The position numbers and the translations under genes were made by a program. The notes beneath the pieces are model-generated. The model did no database searches. It was given only the letters and a program-made list of their open reading frames with translations, and was not told where the DNA came from. Shown one piece after another: positions 54,122 to 63,890 of a stretch of 64,000 bases of DNA. The stretch comes from an uncultured Ruegeria sp. (lineage in GTDB: Bacteria > Pseudomonadota > Alphaproteobacteria > Rhodobacterales > Rhodobacteraceae). The stretch is from contig NZ_CANNGO010000010.1 in NCBI RefSeq assembly GCF_947504215.1, positions 62,001 to 126,000 on the forward strand, given 5' to 3'. Positions within the stretch are counted from its first letter, which is position 1. Each line of letters opens with the position of its first letter.

Positions 54122-56524
54122 TCAGCCCCTCATCGCTTTGCCTTGGGGATCATAGGGCGATGGCGCAATCACGCGGACCGGGCGCTCGACACCCACCACA
54201 TGCACTGACAGTTCCGTTCCCGGTTCCATCTTGTCACGATTGACCAGCGCCATCGCAAGGGACTTGCCAGTGTAGTGCCCATATCCACCGGAAGTCACAA
54301 ACCCGACACGTTCTTTCCCTGCCCAAACAGGTTCGTATCCGCTGGCGTCTGCGTCCAGCGCATCGACCTCCAGTGTCACCTGAACCTGAGCCGGACCATT
54401 GCCGTCGCGCTCAGCCACAGCCGCGTCTTTACCGACAAAATCCTTGTCCCAATCGATCCAGCGATCCATCCCTGTCATACCCGGTGTATAAAGCTGGGTG
54501 AATTCCGCCGACCAGATGCCAAAGCTTTTTTCGAGACGCGTCGACAGCATCGCGTTGAACCCGCATTCGCGAATGCCATCCTCGGCCCCGGCTTCAATCA
54601 ACATGCGGCGCAGCTTGATATGATCGCCATATCGACAGTTGATTTCATAGCCCTTTTCGCCGGTCACCGACATCCGCGCAACGCGCGTACGAACAAGACC
54701 GATGTCGAAATCACCGCAGCCCATGAATTTCAGACCCGAGATTTCCTGTTCGGCCAGTTTCTCGATCACCGTCTGCGATTTCGGCCCAACGAGACCAAAG
54801 CCGCAATATTCCTCGCCCAGATCGCGGATCTCGACTCCGTCGATCATGTGGTCGTCGAACCAGCGCATGTGCCAGGCGCGAAGGTAGTAGCTGCCCATAA
54901 TCCACCAAGTGCCATCACCCCAGTTCAGCACGGTCAGATCGCCCTTTAGGCGCCCGTTCTCCCCCAGCATCGGCGCCAGTTTCGCCCGGCCGGGCGCAGG
55001 TAGTTTTGAGGCCATGACTTTGTCGAGCCAAACTTCCGCGTTTGGCCCCGTGACTTCGAACCGTGAGAAGCCCGAGATATCCATTAGGCCGACACCTTCG
55101 CGGATCACCTTGCATTCCTCGGCCACGATATCATGTGCGTTGGAGCGCTTTAGGGTCGGCGTCTCCTCGAACCCTTTGGGTGCAAAATAGAGCGGTACTT
55201 CAAGGTCCCAGCTCACCCCCCATTTGCACCCAGCCTCAGTCATCGCGTCATGGGCCGGGGCCATTTTCAACGGACGGCCCGCGGGCAGTTGCTCATTCGG
55301 GTAAGTCATCACGAAACGACGGGAATAGAACTGCCCTGTGGTTTCGCGGATGTATCGTTTGTTCTGAGCAAAATCGCCATAACGCGCCACATCCATTGGC
55401 CAAGCATCAGCCTCGGGCTCGCCATGGATCATCCATTCGGCCAGCGTCTTGCCAACACCGCCACCTTGAAGGAAACCAGCCATCACCGCACAGGCTGACC
55501 AATATCCGCGCTTTCCCGGAACAGGCCCGACCAGCGGGTTGCCATCCGGCGAGAAGGTAAACGCTCCGTTGACCCAAGTTTTGATACCGACATCCTGAAT
55601 TGAAGGATAGCGTTCGAAGCCCAGCGTCAGTTCGTTCTCGATCCGGTCGAGCTGTTCTTGAAACAGCTCTTCGCCATAGTTCCACGGAGCCCCATCCATG
55701 GCCCAGTGTTCGTGATCTACCTCATAGATGCCAATCAGAACACCTTTCTGGTCCTGCCGCATATAGGTGAACCCTTCGAGGTCGACCGTCATCGGCATCT
55801 CAAAATCCGCGGCAGCCACTTCGGGAATGGAATCCGTAATCAGATAGTGATGTTTGAGCGGCGAAACCGGCAACTCCACACCCGCCATACGCCCCACCTG
55901 CTTGGCCCAGAGGCCTGCGGCATTGACCACGTGTTCGCACGTAATCGTGCCTTTGTCGGTGACAACTTTCCAGCCATCGTCGGTTTGGATCAGCTTTTCG
56001 ACTTTGGTTTCTTCATAATACTCGGCCCCACGTTTTTTCGCGGCCGTCGCATAGGCCTGCACGGTGCCGGTTGTGTCGATGTAACCCTCGCGATCAGCCC
56101 ACATGGCGCCCAGCACGCCGTCAGTGGACATGATCGGGCAACGTTTCTGCGCCTCTTCCGGCGTCAGTAATTCGCAATCGTCTATGCCGATTGACTGGAA
56201 GATGCGGTAGTTCGCCTGCAACCATTCCCAGCGTTCCGGCGTTCCGGCCAAGGTCAGACCACCTGTCATATGCAGGCCGATGTTCTGACCGGATTCTTTC
56301 TCGATCTCGCTCAGCAAGTCGATGGTATAGGCCTGCAGCGACGCCATGTTCGGATCCGCGTTCAGTGCATGAATGCCGCCTGCTGCGTGCCAGGACGACC
56401 CCGACGCCAGGCGCCGGCGTTCCAGCATGACCACATCGGACCAACCGAACTTGGCCAGATGATACAAAACCGAGGCGCCCACAACACCGCCCCCGATGAC
56501 CACGACACGATACTGGGATTTCAT
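54122..56524 (-). CDS. Dimethylglycine dehydrogenase-like flavoprotein with GcvT (folate-binding) domain
   Basis: An 800-residue two-part enzyme. The N-terminal DAO half has VVVIGGGVVGASVLYHLAKF and SGSSWHAAGG, whose His46 matches the covalent-FAD His of the DMGDH/sarcosine dehydrogenase family. The C-terminal half (about 425-795) is a GcvT/aminomethyltransferase domain (LMDISGFSRFEVTGPNAEVW, ARMSVTGEKGYEINC) that binds tetrahydrofolate and captures formaldehyde as methylene-THF. The substrate is probably dimethylglycine or a similar N-methyl compound. It is the first gene of the operon, with GGGGAGG before the ATG. Confidence 0.88.
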   Translation of the reverse strand: MKSQYRVVVIGGGVVGASVLYHLAKFGWSDVVMLERRRLASGSSWHAAGGIHALNADPNMASLQAYTIDLLSEIEKESGQNIGLHMTGGLTLAGTPERWEWLQANYRIFQSIGIDDCELLTPEEAQKRCPIMSTDGVLGAMWADREGYIDTTGTVQAYATAAKKRGAEYYEETKVEKLIQTDDGWKVVTDKGTITCEHVVNAAGLWAKQVGRMAGVELPVSPLKHHYLITDSIPEVAAADFEMPMTVDLEGFTYMRQDQKGVLIGIYEVDHEHWAMDGAPWNYGEELFQEQLDRIENELTLGFERYPSIQDVGIKTWVNGAFTFSPDGNPLVGPVPGKRGYWSACAVMAGFLQGGGVGKTLAEWMIHGEPEADAWPMDVARYGDFAQNKRYIRETTGQFYSRRFVMTYPNEQLPAGRPLKMAPAHDAMTEAGCKWGVSWDLEVPLYFAPKGFEETPTLKRSNAHDIVAEECKVIREGVGLMDISGFSRFEVTGPNAEVWLDKVMASKLPAPGRAKLAPMLGENGRLKGDLTVLNWGDGTWWIMGSYYLRAWHMRWFDDHMIDGVEIRDLGEEYCGFGLVGPKSQTVIEKLAEQEISGLKFMGCGDFDIGLVRTRVARMSVTGEKGYEINCRYGDHIKLRRMLIEAGAEDGIRECGFNAMLSTRLEKSFGIWSAEFTQLYTPGMTGMDRWIDWDKDFVGKDAAVAERDGNGPAQVQVTLEVDALDADASGYEPVWAGKERVGFVTSGGYGHYTGKSLAMALVNRDKMEPGTELSVHVVGVERPVRVIAPSPYDPQGKAMRG

Positions 56525-56577
56525 CCCAACCTCCCCTGCATAGAACCTCAGGAGACGCTAGTAGCACTGTTCACTTC

Positions 56578-56625
56578 TGTCTAGACATTTCTGTACAGTA
56601 TTTACCGCGTAAAATTACTGCGCAA
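56578..56625 (-). promoter_or_regulatory. Promoter and two palindromic operators of the dmgdh-mttB-tetR operon
   Basis: On the minus strand TTGCGC (56620-56625) and AATACT (56597-56602) are 17 bases apart. Two perfect palindromes follow: CTGTACAG (56591-56598), which overlaps the -10 box, and TGTCTAGACA (56578-56587). Their place suits repression, most simply by the TetR protein of the operon. Confidence 0.55.
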
Positions 56626-56638
56626 CTTACCTCAGTTG

Positions 56639-57268
56639 CTACAGGGACGCGCTGGGGCGGGATTTCACGGCTTTAAACCAAGACTGAGTGGCCGTGTTAC
56701 CCTCGGGGATCCGCATTTTCACAACACGCGCGAAATCGACGAAGACAAAGGTCGAGATATCCGCGAGTGTGAAACTCTCCCCCGCAACATACGAACTATC
56801 CTTCAGTCTTTCCTCTAGCAGATCGAAGAACAGTATTGTCCGATCAACACCTCGCTGCGCCAGCTCGGGGATCTGGGCGTAATTCACGGGGCCGGGGATG
56901 GCCCTATCCGCGAACGTAGGATGCGCATTCCGCAAAGCTTCGGCAATCGGTACTCCACCCTGTTGCTCGACAATTGCGTTCCACATCAGGACCGAACCTT
57001 TTTCATCCGGCGTCCTGCCCATGAGTGGCGGTTCAGGAAACCGAGCCTCAAGGTACGCAGCAATGCCCAGGTTTTCCGTCAGCACCGTCCCCGCTTCCGT
57101 TACCAGAACCGGTATTGTGGCACGGGGGTTCACGGCGCGAAACGCATCGCTCAATTGCTCACCTTTGGCAATCGAGATATCGCGGGTCTCGATCTCCAAC
57201 CCTTTCTCTGCGATGAACATACGGGCACGACGCGGGTTCGGGGCTGTAGAACAATCATAAAAAATCAT
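56639..57268 (-). CDS. Glutathione S-transferase family protein
   Basis: A 209-residue GST. The thioredoxin-fold N-terminal domain (MIFYDCSTAPNPRRARMFIA; the glutathione-contact VNPRATIPVLVTEAGTVLTE) is followed by an all-helical C-terminal domain (FDLLEERLKDSSYVAGESFT then LADISTFVF). Start at ATG 57268 with AGGAAGG upstream; open codons further up are not supported. It is 19 bases after the methyltransferase gene on the same strand and probably cotranscribed with it. Substrate unknown. Confidence 0.88.
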   Translation of the reverse strand: MIFYDCSTAPNPRRARMFIAEKGLEIETRDISIAKGEQLSDAFRAVNPRATIPVLVTEAGTVLTENLGIAAYLEARFPEPPLMGRTPDEKGSVLMWNAIVEQQGGVPIAEALRNAHPTFADRAIPGPVNYAQIPELAQRGVDRTILFFDLLEERLKDSSYVAGESFTLADISTFVFVDFARVVKMRIPEGNTATQSWFKAVKSRPSASL

Positions 57269-57287
57269 TGTCTGCCTTCCTCGCGGA

Positions 57288-57785
57288 TCAACGGCGATAG
57301 ATAAAGCAACGCCCTTCAACCGCACCATCGGGCAACGGCAATTCGGTCAGCGTGTCAAAATACATCCGGTCGCTGGAGACCATCAGCCCACCCTTCGCCA
57401 AAAGGGGCTCGATCAGAGGCGAAACAAGCCGCGCGAACGCATCGTTCTTTTCCCGGTTGTGACCGCCCAGATCAGCGTGGACCAAACTGGCTGATGCCCC
57501 AAACCGTTCAACAGATGCAGGCAGTGTCTCGCGCACATCGCCAAGGATAACGCGGTCTTCCGGAGGTGTGGAATCCGGATGGGACGCAACCGCCCGTTCG
57601 AAAACATATACCGGACGGCCCTGAACATGCTGCACCAAATGGTGATAGGTTCGACCGTTCCCCAAGCCCAATTCGAACACAGGACCCGACATGTCGTTGG
57701 TTTGGCCAATCGCGAAATCCAGGCAGGTACGCTGCGACACCATGCGATCAATAAACAGATCCAGTCGGCTTTGATTCTCGGACAC
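57288..57785 (-). CDS. Class I SAM-dependent methyltransferase, short form
   Basis: A 165-residue protein. SAM motif I is VFELGLGNGRTYHHLVQH (about 34-51), the acidic residue of motif II is in YVFERAV, then RVILGDVRETLP and SLVHADLGGHNREKND. The small size suggests a minimal methyltransferase fold. The start is GTG: AGGAGAGA lies 7 bases upstream and the protein then begins MSENQSRLDLFIDRM. An ATG 180 bases upstream is in frame but translates non-coding-looking sequence. Confidence 0.7.
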   Translation of the reverse strand: MSENQSRLDLFIDRMVSQRTCLDFAIGQTNDMSGPVFELGLGNGRTYHHLVQHVQGRPVYVFERAVASHPDSTPPEDRVILGDVRETLPASVERFGASASLVHADLGGHNREKNDAFARLVSPLIEPLLAKGGLMVSSDRMYFDTLTELPLPDGAVEGRCFIYRR

Positions 57786-58002
57786 GGGGAAATCTCTCCT
57801 TGATACCAGTCGCCAACATAGATGAGGTCGACACCGCCCGTGATGGCAAAAACTCAAGACTTTGTGTAGGACAGAAGTCCAAAGTTTCACATTTTCGCGA
57901 CATTTCAGCCAAAGAACGGGTTTGACTAGTCGGGCAGAACCGGGCGACACTGCACAAAAAAACACGGGGAGTTGATTTAGCCGATGTTAGCGAACGGCCA
58001 GC

Positions 58003-58017
58003 CGGGTGGAAAACCCG
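58003..58017 (+). promoter_or_regulatory. Hairpin covering the ribosome site of the ABC importer operon
   Basis: CGGGT and ACCCG pair around a 5-base loop and end one base before the ATG at 58019. The only purine-rich ribosome site (GGGTGG) is inside the stem. The hairpin could limit translation of the first gene; in the same gap the palindrome GACTAGTC (57924-57931) is a possible operator. Confidence 0.4.
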
Positions 58018-58018
58018 C

Positions 58019-59791
58019 ATGAGCGCGTTGTTGTCTGTCAGAGACCTCAGCATCGGCTTTGGCACGGCAAAATCTGTTGTCACGGGTGTGAATTTTGATG
58101 TTGAGGCCGGACAGACACTTGCGCTAGTCGGAGAATCTGGTTCGGGGAAAACGATATCGTGCCGGGCTGCTTTGCGTATTCTTCCCCGCATCGCCCAAAT
58201 TCGCAGCGGCAAGATTACCTTGAACGACTCCAAGGGAATGGCAGAACTGACGACGATCAGTGAACGCGAGATGCGGGATATTCGCGGCAACAGGATCTCG
58301 ATGATCTTTCAGGAGCCGATGCGATCCCTGTCCCCTTTGCACAAAATCGGCAATCAGGTCAGCGAAGTATTGTGGCTGCATCGCGGGGCTTCAGAAGCAC
58401 AGGCGCGCAAAGAAGTCCTGTCCCAGTTCGAACGCGTGGGGTTTCCTGATCCGCAGCGGGCCTACGATTCTTATCCGTTTGAACTGTCTGGCGGCATGCG
58501 CCAGCGCGCCATGATCGCCATGGCCATGGTGTCAAAACCTGAACTGCTGATTGCCGACGAACCGACAACCGCATTGGACGTGACCACTCAGGCGCAGGTT
58601 CTGGGCCTGATCAAGGAACTGCAGCGCGAAACTGGCATGGCGCTGATCCTTGTCACTCATGATCTGGGTGTTGTCGCCAACATGGCGGAACAGGTCGTGG
58701 TCATGCACAAAGGCCGCGTGATGGAGGCAGGGTCAGCCGCCCCCATCCTTACAAGTCCGGCGCACCCCTATACCAAGCAATTGTTTGACGCGGCACCCGA
58801 AATTCCAGATCAGGAGGCCGTCGGGCTGCCGATGCCGAGCGAAGATCTGATCCTGCAAATGAAAGATGTGTCGAAGACCTACACCATGCGGTCCAGCAAA
58901 GGTTGGCAGGCTGACAAGGCAATCCATGCCTGCCGCGGTGTTGACCTGAATCTGGCGCGTGGCAAGACGCTGGCGATTGTCGGCGAAAGCGGATCGGGCA
59001 AAACCACTGCGGCCCGTATCGCCCTTGGTGCCGAACTTCCGGACCCCGGCGGGGAAATTCTGTTCCGCACGTCGCCGAACGAAGACCCCATCACGGTTCA
59101 CCAAATGACCCGCGCCCAGCGCACTGCGTTTCAACGCAAGGCACAAATGGTGTTCCAGGACCCCTACAGCTCGCTCAGCCCTCGGATGCGGATACAGGAT
59201 GCCATGACCGAGCCGTTGGAGATTCATCGGATCGGATCGTCCTCTGAACAACGCGACAAAGCGTCAGAGATGTTGCAACGTGTCGGCCTTAACGCAGATA
59301 TGCTCAAACGCTACCCACATGCCTTTTCTGGCGGGCAGCGTCAGCGTCTGTCGATTGCGCGCGCGATGATGCTGGATCCGCAACTGATTGTCTGTGATGA
59401 GCCGACCTCGGCGCTTGATGTTTCCGTTCAGGAACAAATCCTGACGCTGCTGGAACAACTGCAGGACAGCCTGAACCTTTCCTACTTTTTTATCTCTCAC
59501 GACCTAGCTGTTGTGGCGCGCATCGCTGACGAGGTCGCGGTTATGCGACGCGGTCTTGTCGTGGAACAGGCCCCACCCGAAACCCTATTCTACAATCCGC
59601 GCCATCCTTACACCAAGGCGCTGATTGCCGCTCAACCCGAACCCGACATCAATCGCCCAATCGACCTGAAAATGGTTTCGCTGGGTGCCGGCGCGCCGGA
59701 CAGTTGGGACGAAGCCTTTCGTTTCTCGGACACCGTGATACCTTCACTGGTGGAATTGGAACCGGGCCATAAGGTACGTTGCCATGTATAA
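58019..59791 (+). CDS. Fused double ATPase of an oligopeptide-type ABC importer (DppD-DppF like)
   Basis: A 590-residue protein with two complete ABC ATPase domains. The first (about 1-265) has [26 protein letters not shown] and [14 protein letters not shown]. The second (about 280-570) has [31 protein letters not shown] and [20 protein letters not shown]. Both keep their catalytic residues and the H-loop His (VTHDL, ISHDL). Normally DppD and DppF are two genes; here they are one. It energises uptake through the permeases encoded downstream. The stop overlaps the binding-protein start by 8 bases. Confidence 0.93.
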   Translation: MSALLSVRDLSIGFGTAKSVVTGVNFDVEAGQTLALVGESGSGKTISCRAALRILPRIAQIRSGKITLNDSKGMAELTTISEREMRDIRGNRISMIFQEPMRSLSPLHKIGNQVSEVLWLHRGASEAQARKEVLSQFERVGFPDPQRAYDSYPFELSGGMRQRAMIAMAMVSKPELLIADEPTTALDVTTQAQVLGLIKELQRETGMALILVTHDLGVVANMAEQVVVMHKGRVMEAGSAAPILTSPAHPYTKQLFDAAPEIPDQEAVGLPMPSEDLILQMKDVSKTYTMRSSKGWQADKAIHACRGVDLNLARGKTLAIVGESGSGKTTAARIALGAELPDPGGEILFRTSPNEDPITVHQMTRAQRTAFQRKAQMVFQDPYSSLSPRMRIQDAMTEPLEIHRIGSSSEQRDKASEMLQRVGLNADMLKRYPHAFSGGQRQRLSIARAMMLDPQLIVCDEPTSALDVSVQEQILTLLEQLQDSLNLSYFFISHDLAVVARIADEVAVMRRGLVVEQAPPETLFYNPRHPYTKALIAAQPEPDINRPIDLKMVSLGAGAPDSWDEAFRFSDTVIPSLVELEPGHKVRCHV

Positions 59792-61697
59792 GACCACTCG
59801 CACTATGATCCTGGCCGTTTCGCTGGCCTTTGCTGGGGTTTTCTCTGCTACGGCGGAAGCCATACCTGAGCTGCAAGAGAGCACTTTTTGGGCAACCGAA
59901 GTTGATGCGGGTAATCTGCCGCCCGTTCAAGATCGCCTGCCAAATGAACCGCTGATCGTTAATCTGGCCGCCAAAGGGCGCGAATTTGGAACACCGGGCG
60001 GCACCCTTCGGACAATGGTCACCCGATCCAAGGACATCCGACAGATGGTTGTCTACGGTTACGCGCGATTGGTTGGGTTTGACCAGGACTACAAAATTGT
60101 CCCCGACCTGCTGTCTTCGTACGAAACCGAAGGCAATCGGAAATTCACGCTGAGCCTGCGCGAGGGGCATAAGTGGTCCAACGGAACACCGTTTACCTCG
60201 GAAGACTTCCGCTATTGGTGGGAAGACGTGGCAAATAACGAACTGCTTAGTCCGTCGGGCCCACCGGACTTTCTAATCGTTGAGGGCAAACTGCCCACGG
60301 TCTCGTTTCCGGACGAAAAAACGGTGATCTACGAGTGGGATGATCCAAATCCTGATTTCTTGCAGTCGTTGGCGCAGGCACGACCCCCGTTTATCTATCG
60401 CCCTTCCGCCTTCCTGAAACAGTTTCACGAGAAATTCGCTGATCAGGAGGAACTTGCTTTTCACGTCGAAGATGCTCGCGTCAAAAGCTGGGCGGCGCTG
60501 CACAACAAACTCGACAATCTATATAAGTTCGACAATCACGAACTGCCCACCTTGCAACCCTGGTTGAACGCCAGTTCTGGTAAGAAGATCCGACACAACT
60601 TTGTGCGCAATCCCTATTACCACCGGATTGATAGCATGGGAGTTCAGCTTCCGTATATCGACGTGGTCGAGATGGAAATCGTTGCCCCCGGTCTGGTGGC
60701 CGCCAAAACCAACGCTGGCGAAAGCGACCTACAGGGTCGAGGCCTGGCCTTTCGCGATGCGTCGATCCTGAAAAAGGGTGAGGCAAATGGCGGCTACAAA
60801 ACGCTATTGTGGAAGACCGGAGTAGCGTCGCAGATTGCGATCTATCCCAACTTGAACTTTGATGACGAAGCCTGGCGCAATGTTCTACGGGACGTGCGGG
60901 TCCGCCGTGCGCTGTCCCTTGCGATTGACCGCAAGACCATCAATCAGGCGCTGTACTTCAAGCTGGCGCATCCGGGAGCGATGTCGGTCCTTCCGGCCTC
61001 GCCCTTTTATAACGAAGAAAACGCGCAATCCTGGGCCGCATACGACGTAGATCAGGCCAATGCTCTGCTGGACGAAGCCGGACTGGATAAGCGAGACAAG
61101 TCAGGTATCCGCCTGCTGCCTGACGGCCGACCAATGGAGTTGGTGATTGAAACTGCGGGTGAACGCCAAGAAGTCGAAAATGCCTTGCAAATTGTCACCG
61201 ACACGTGGCGGGAAATTGGCGTCAAACTGGTGATGCGTCCGCTGGACCGGGACATTCTGCGCAATCGTGTATTTGCGGGAAACACCATGGCTTCAGTCTG
61301 GTTTGGTTGGGATGACGGAATTCCGCAGGCCCATACCTCGCCGGCCTATCTGGCGCCGACGGATCAGGTCTTTCTGGCTTGGCCCAAATGGGGGCAATTC
61401 TACCAAACAAGCGGTGAGGTCGGCGAAGCGCCGGACATGCCCGAGGCTGAACGCCTGATGGAACTGGCACACGATTGGGAAATTGCGGCAAACGATGAAG
61501 AGCGCGAAGCGGCTTGGACTGAGATGCTCAATATCCATGCGGATCAGTTATACGCGATTGGGATTTTGAATGGCGCGCCTCAGCCGATCGTAGTTTCGAA
61601 CCGTTTGCGCAACGTCCCGCAACAGGCCATGTGGGCTTGGGAGCCCGGAGCACACTTTGGTATTCACCGCCCGGACGAGTTCTTTTTCGCCGACTGA
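59784..61697 (+). CDS. Extracellular solute-binding protein, family 5 (oligopeptide/nickel type)
   Basis: A 637-residue periplasmic binding protein. A signal peptide of about 26 residues (MILAVSLAFAGVFSATAEA) is followed by the SBP_bac_5 fold: DLLSSYETEGNRKFTLSLRE, GHKWSNGTPFTSEDFRYWWE, VRVRRALSLAIDRKTINQAL. It is about 100 residues longer than DppA. The many Trp/Tyr in the ligand area do not reveal a substrate. Family members bind peptides, opines, sugars or nickel. A CoA-transferase-like gene may close the operon, which hints at an acidic substrate (inference). Confidence 0.9.
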   Translation: MYKTTRTMILAVSLAFAGVFSATAEAIPELQESTFWATEVDAGNLPPVQDRLPNEPLIVNLAAKGREFGTPGGTLRTMVTRSKDIRQMVVYGYARLVGFDQDYKIVPDLLSSYETEGNRKFTLSLREGHKWSNGTPFTSEDFRYWWEDVANNELLSPSGPPDFLIVEGKLPTVSFPDEKTVIYEWDDPNPDFLQSLAQARPPFIYRPSAFLKQFHEKFADQEELAFHVEDARVKSWAALHNKLDNLYKFDNHELPTLQPWLNASSGKKIRHNFVRNPYYHRIDSMGVQLPYIDVVEMEIVAPGLVAAKTNAGESDLQGRGLAFRDASILKKGEANGGYKTLLWKTGVASQIAIYPNLNFDDEAWRNVLRDVRVRRALSLAIDRKTINQALYFKLAHPGAMSVLPASPFYNEENAQSWAAYDVDQANALLDEAGLDKRDKSGIRLLPDGRPMELVIETAGERQEVENALQIVTDTWREIGVKLVMRPLDRDILRNRVFAGNTMASVWFGWDDGIPQAHTSPAYLAPTDQVFLAWPKWGQFYQTSGEVGEAPDMPEAERLMELAHDWEIAANDEEREAAWTEMLNIHADQLYAIGILNGAPQPIVVSNRLRNVPQQAMWAWEPGAHFGIHRPDEFFFAD

Positions 61698-61710
61698 TAG
61701 GAGCAGCTAA

Positions 61711-62739
61711 ATGATTATGCTGCGCTATGTGGTGTATCGCTTTTTTACGATGCTGCTGACGCTGCTGGTCGTCTCGGTTTTGATATTCGTGATCATCAAC
61801 CTTCCACCCGGCGACTATCTGAGCAACCAGATCGCAGAACTTCAAGCCTCGGGCCAGTCCGCAGGTGTCGCCAAAGCTGAGTTCCTGCGGGCAGAATACG
61901 CGCTGGATCGCCCCATGTGGGAACAATATTTAATCTGGATGGGGTTCTGGCCCGGGCCACACGGGTTTTCGGGACTGCTACAAGGCAACTATGGCTGGTC
62001 GTTTGAGTTTGATCGACCCGTGTCTGACATCGTCGGTGACACATTGTGGCTGACCGTTGTGGTCAATCTGGCCGCAATTCTTTTTGTCTACGCTGTCGCT
62101 TTACCGCTTGGTGTTCTCGCCGCTGCCAAATCCCGGACATGGATCGATTATACATCGGCCTTCGTGGGATATCTGGGCCTGGCAACACCAAACTTTCTGC
62201 TGGCGCTGATCCTGTTTTACTACGGGCACCAGTATTTCAACCTACCCATTGGCGGCCTGATGGATCCCTCTTTTGAAGGCCAACCCATGAGTTGGGAAAA
62301 GCTGAAATCCATCCTGATCCACCTCATCGTCCCAACATTTGTTATCGGCACCTCTGGCGCCTCGGCCATGATGCAACGCTTGCGCGCAAACATGTTGGAT
62401 GAGCTGGGCAAACCCTATGTGGAAACTGCCATCGCCAAGGGTATGGCACCGTCCCGGATGCTAACGAAGTATCCGCTACGTGTCGCCTTCAACCCCTTTG
62501 TGGCCGACATTGGTAACTTGTTGCCTTCGATGATCTCGGGCTCTGTTTTGGTCTCGGTGGTTCTGGGCCTGCAAACCATTGGTCCCACCTTGCTGACGGC
62601 GCTTAAGACGCAGGACCAATTTCTGTCGGCTTTCGTCCTGATGTTCGTTGCCTTGTTGACTCTGATTGGCACCATGATCTCGGATATCCTGCTGGTCATG
62701 CTTGACCCACGCATCCGGTACGAAGGGCGCGAAGCATGA
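61711..62739 (+). CDS. ABC importer permease, DppB-like
   Basis: A 342-residue inner-membrane protein with six transmembrane helices. The first (about 9-30, FFTMLLTLLVVSVLIFVIIN) is followed by a long periplasmic loop, and the ATPase-contact EAA loop is DELGKPYVETAIAKGMAPSR. The pattern fits the DppB/OppB family. AGGAGC lies before the ATG. Its stop overlaps the next gene by 4 bases. Confidence 0.92.
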   Translation: MIMLRYVVYRFFTMLLTLLVVSVLIFVIINLPPGDYLSNQIAELQASGQSAGVAKAEFLRAEYALDRPMWEQYLIWMGFWPGPHGFSGLLQGNYGWSFEFDRPVSDIVGDTLWLTVVVNLAAILFVYAVALPLGVLAAAKSRTWIDYTSAFVGYLGLATPNFLLALILFYYGHQYFNLPIGGLMDPSFEGQPMSWEKLKSILIHLIVPTFVIGTSGASAMMQRLRANMLDELGKPYVETAIAKGMAPSRMLTKYPLRVAFNPFVADIGNLLPSMISGSVLVSVVLGLQTIGPTLLTALKTQDQFLSAFVLMFVALLTLIGTMISDILLVMLDPRIRYEGREA

Positions 62740-63890
62740 CCGACCGCAACGACGACCGCTTTGTTGACGACGCTCCGTTTGATCCTCAGGCGTCGGTCCA
62801 GCAATTGGAGCGCGCGGATCTGGACGCCCCAAACTGGGTCTTGGTCTGGCGCAAATTCAGAACGCACAAATTGGGCCTTATCTCAGGTATCTTCCTGCTG
62901 CTGTGCTACCTGATGCTGCCCTTTGCGGGGTTCATTGCCCCTTATGGCCCAAATGAACGCAACGGCGAGCACCTTTATGCCCCGCCGCAATCAGTCAACT
63001 GGTTCCATGAAGGTGCTTTCATAGGTCCCTATGTCTATCCGATCGTGGCCGAGGCTGATCTGGAAACGTTCCAGTGGAAGTTCGTTCCCGATACCGAAGA
63101 TCCCCGTCCCATCCGGTTTTTTTGCGAAGGGTCCGAATATCGATTGGCGGGGTTGATCCCGACAGATACGCATCTGTTTTGTGCCCCAGAGGGCGCCACG
63201 TTGTTCCTGTGGGGGTCAGACCGATTGGGTCGCGACATTTTCAGCCGAATTCTCTACGGGGCGCAACTGTCACTGACCGTGGGCCTTATCGGCATTTCGG
63301 TTTCGTTTTTCCTTGGTATCTTATTCGGCTCGATGGCCGGATATTTCGGCGGCCGGATCGACTGGGTCATCAATCGGGTCATCGAAGTCTTGCGCTCGCT
63401 GCCCGAATTGCCCTTGTGGCTGGCCCTTTCCGCTGCAGTTCCGTCCAATTGGAGTCCGGTTGCGGTTTTTTTCATCATCTCGATCATATTAGGCATCCTC
63501 GATTGGCCGGGACTGGCCAGATCTGTGCGCGCAAAATTCCTATCCCTGCGCGAAGAAGAATACGTCAGGGCTGCCGAGATGATGGGCGCAAGTTCGGGTC
63601 GGGTGATCCGCAAGCACCTTCTGCCCAATTTCATGTCTCACCTAATTGCCTCAGCCACCCTTTCGATACCGGCAATGATCCTTGGGGAAACCGCGCTCAG
63701 TTTCCTGGGCCTTGGATTGCGCGCGCCTGCGGTCAGTTGGGGCGTGATGTTGAACGACGCGCAAAACCTCGCGTCGATTGAAATCTATCCCTGGACCGCC
63801 ATCCCGATGCTGCCGATCATCATCATCGTACTGGCATTCAACTTCCTGGGAGACGGGCTGCGGGACAGCCTGGATCCCTACCAGCAATGA
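62736..63890 (+). CDS. ABC importer permease, DppC-like, with enlarged periplasmic loop
   Basis: A 384-residue permease, about 80 residues longer than typical DppC. The extra length is in the periplasmic segment between helix 1 (about 47-68) and the conserved GSDRLGRDIFSRILYGAQLS. It contains two Cys residues (RFFCEGSEYRL and HLFCAPEGATL) that could form a disulfide. The EAA loop is EEYVRAAEMMGASSGRVIRK. It pairs with the DppB-like protein. Its stop overlaps the next ATG (ATGA). Confidence 0.92.
   Translation: MTDRNDDRFVDDAPFDPQASVQQLERADLDAPNWVLVWRKFRTHKLGLISGIFLLLCYLMLPFAGFIAPYGPNERNGEHLYAPPQSVNWFHEGAFIGPYVYPIVAEADLETFQWKFVPDTEDPRPIRFFCEGSEYRLAGLIPTDTHLFCAPEGATLFLWGSDRLGRDIFSRILYGAQLSLTVGLIGISVSFFLGILFGSMAGYFGGRIDWVINRVIEVLRSLPELPLWLALSAAVPSNWSPVAVFFIISIILGILDWPGLARSVRAKFLSLREEEYVRAAEMMGASSGRVIRKHLLPNFMSHLIASATLSIPAMILGETALSFLGLGLRAPAVSWGVMLNDAQNLASIEIYPWTAIPMLPIIIIVLAFNFLGDGLRDSLDPYQQ

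Noticed and set aside
57786-57965. 60 extra codons upstream of the short methyltransferase
   Set aside because: The GTG at 57785 has a strong ribosome site, and the upstream translation looks non-coding.
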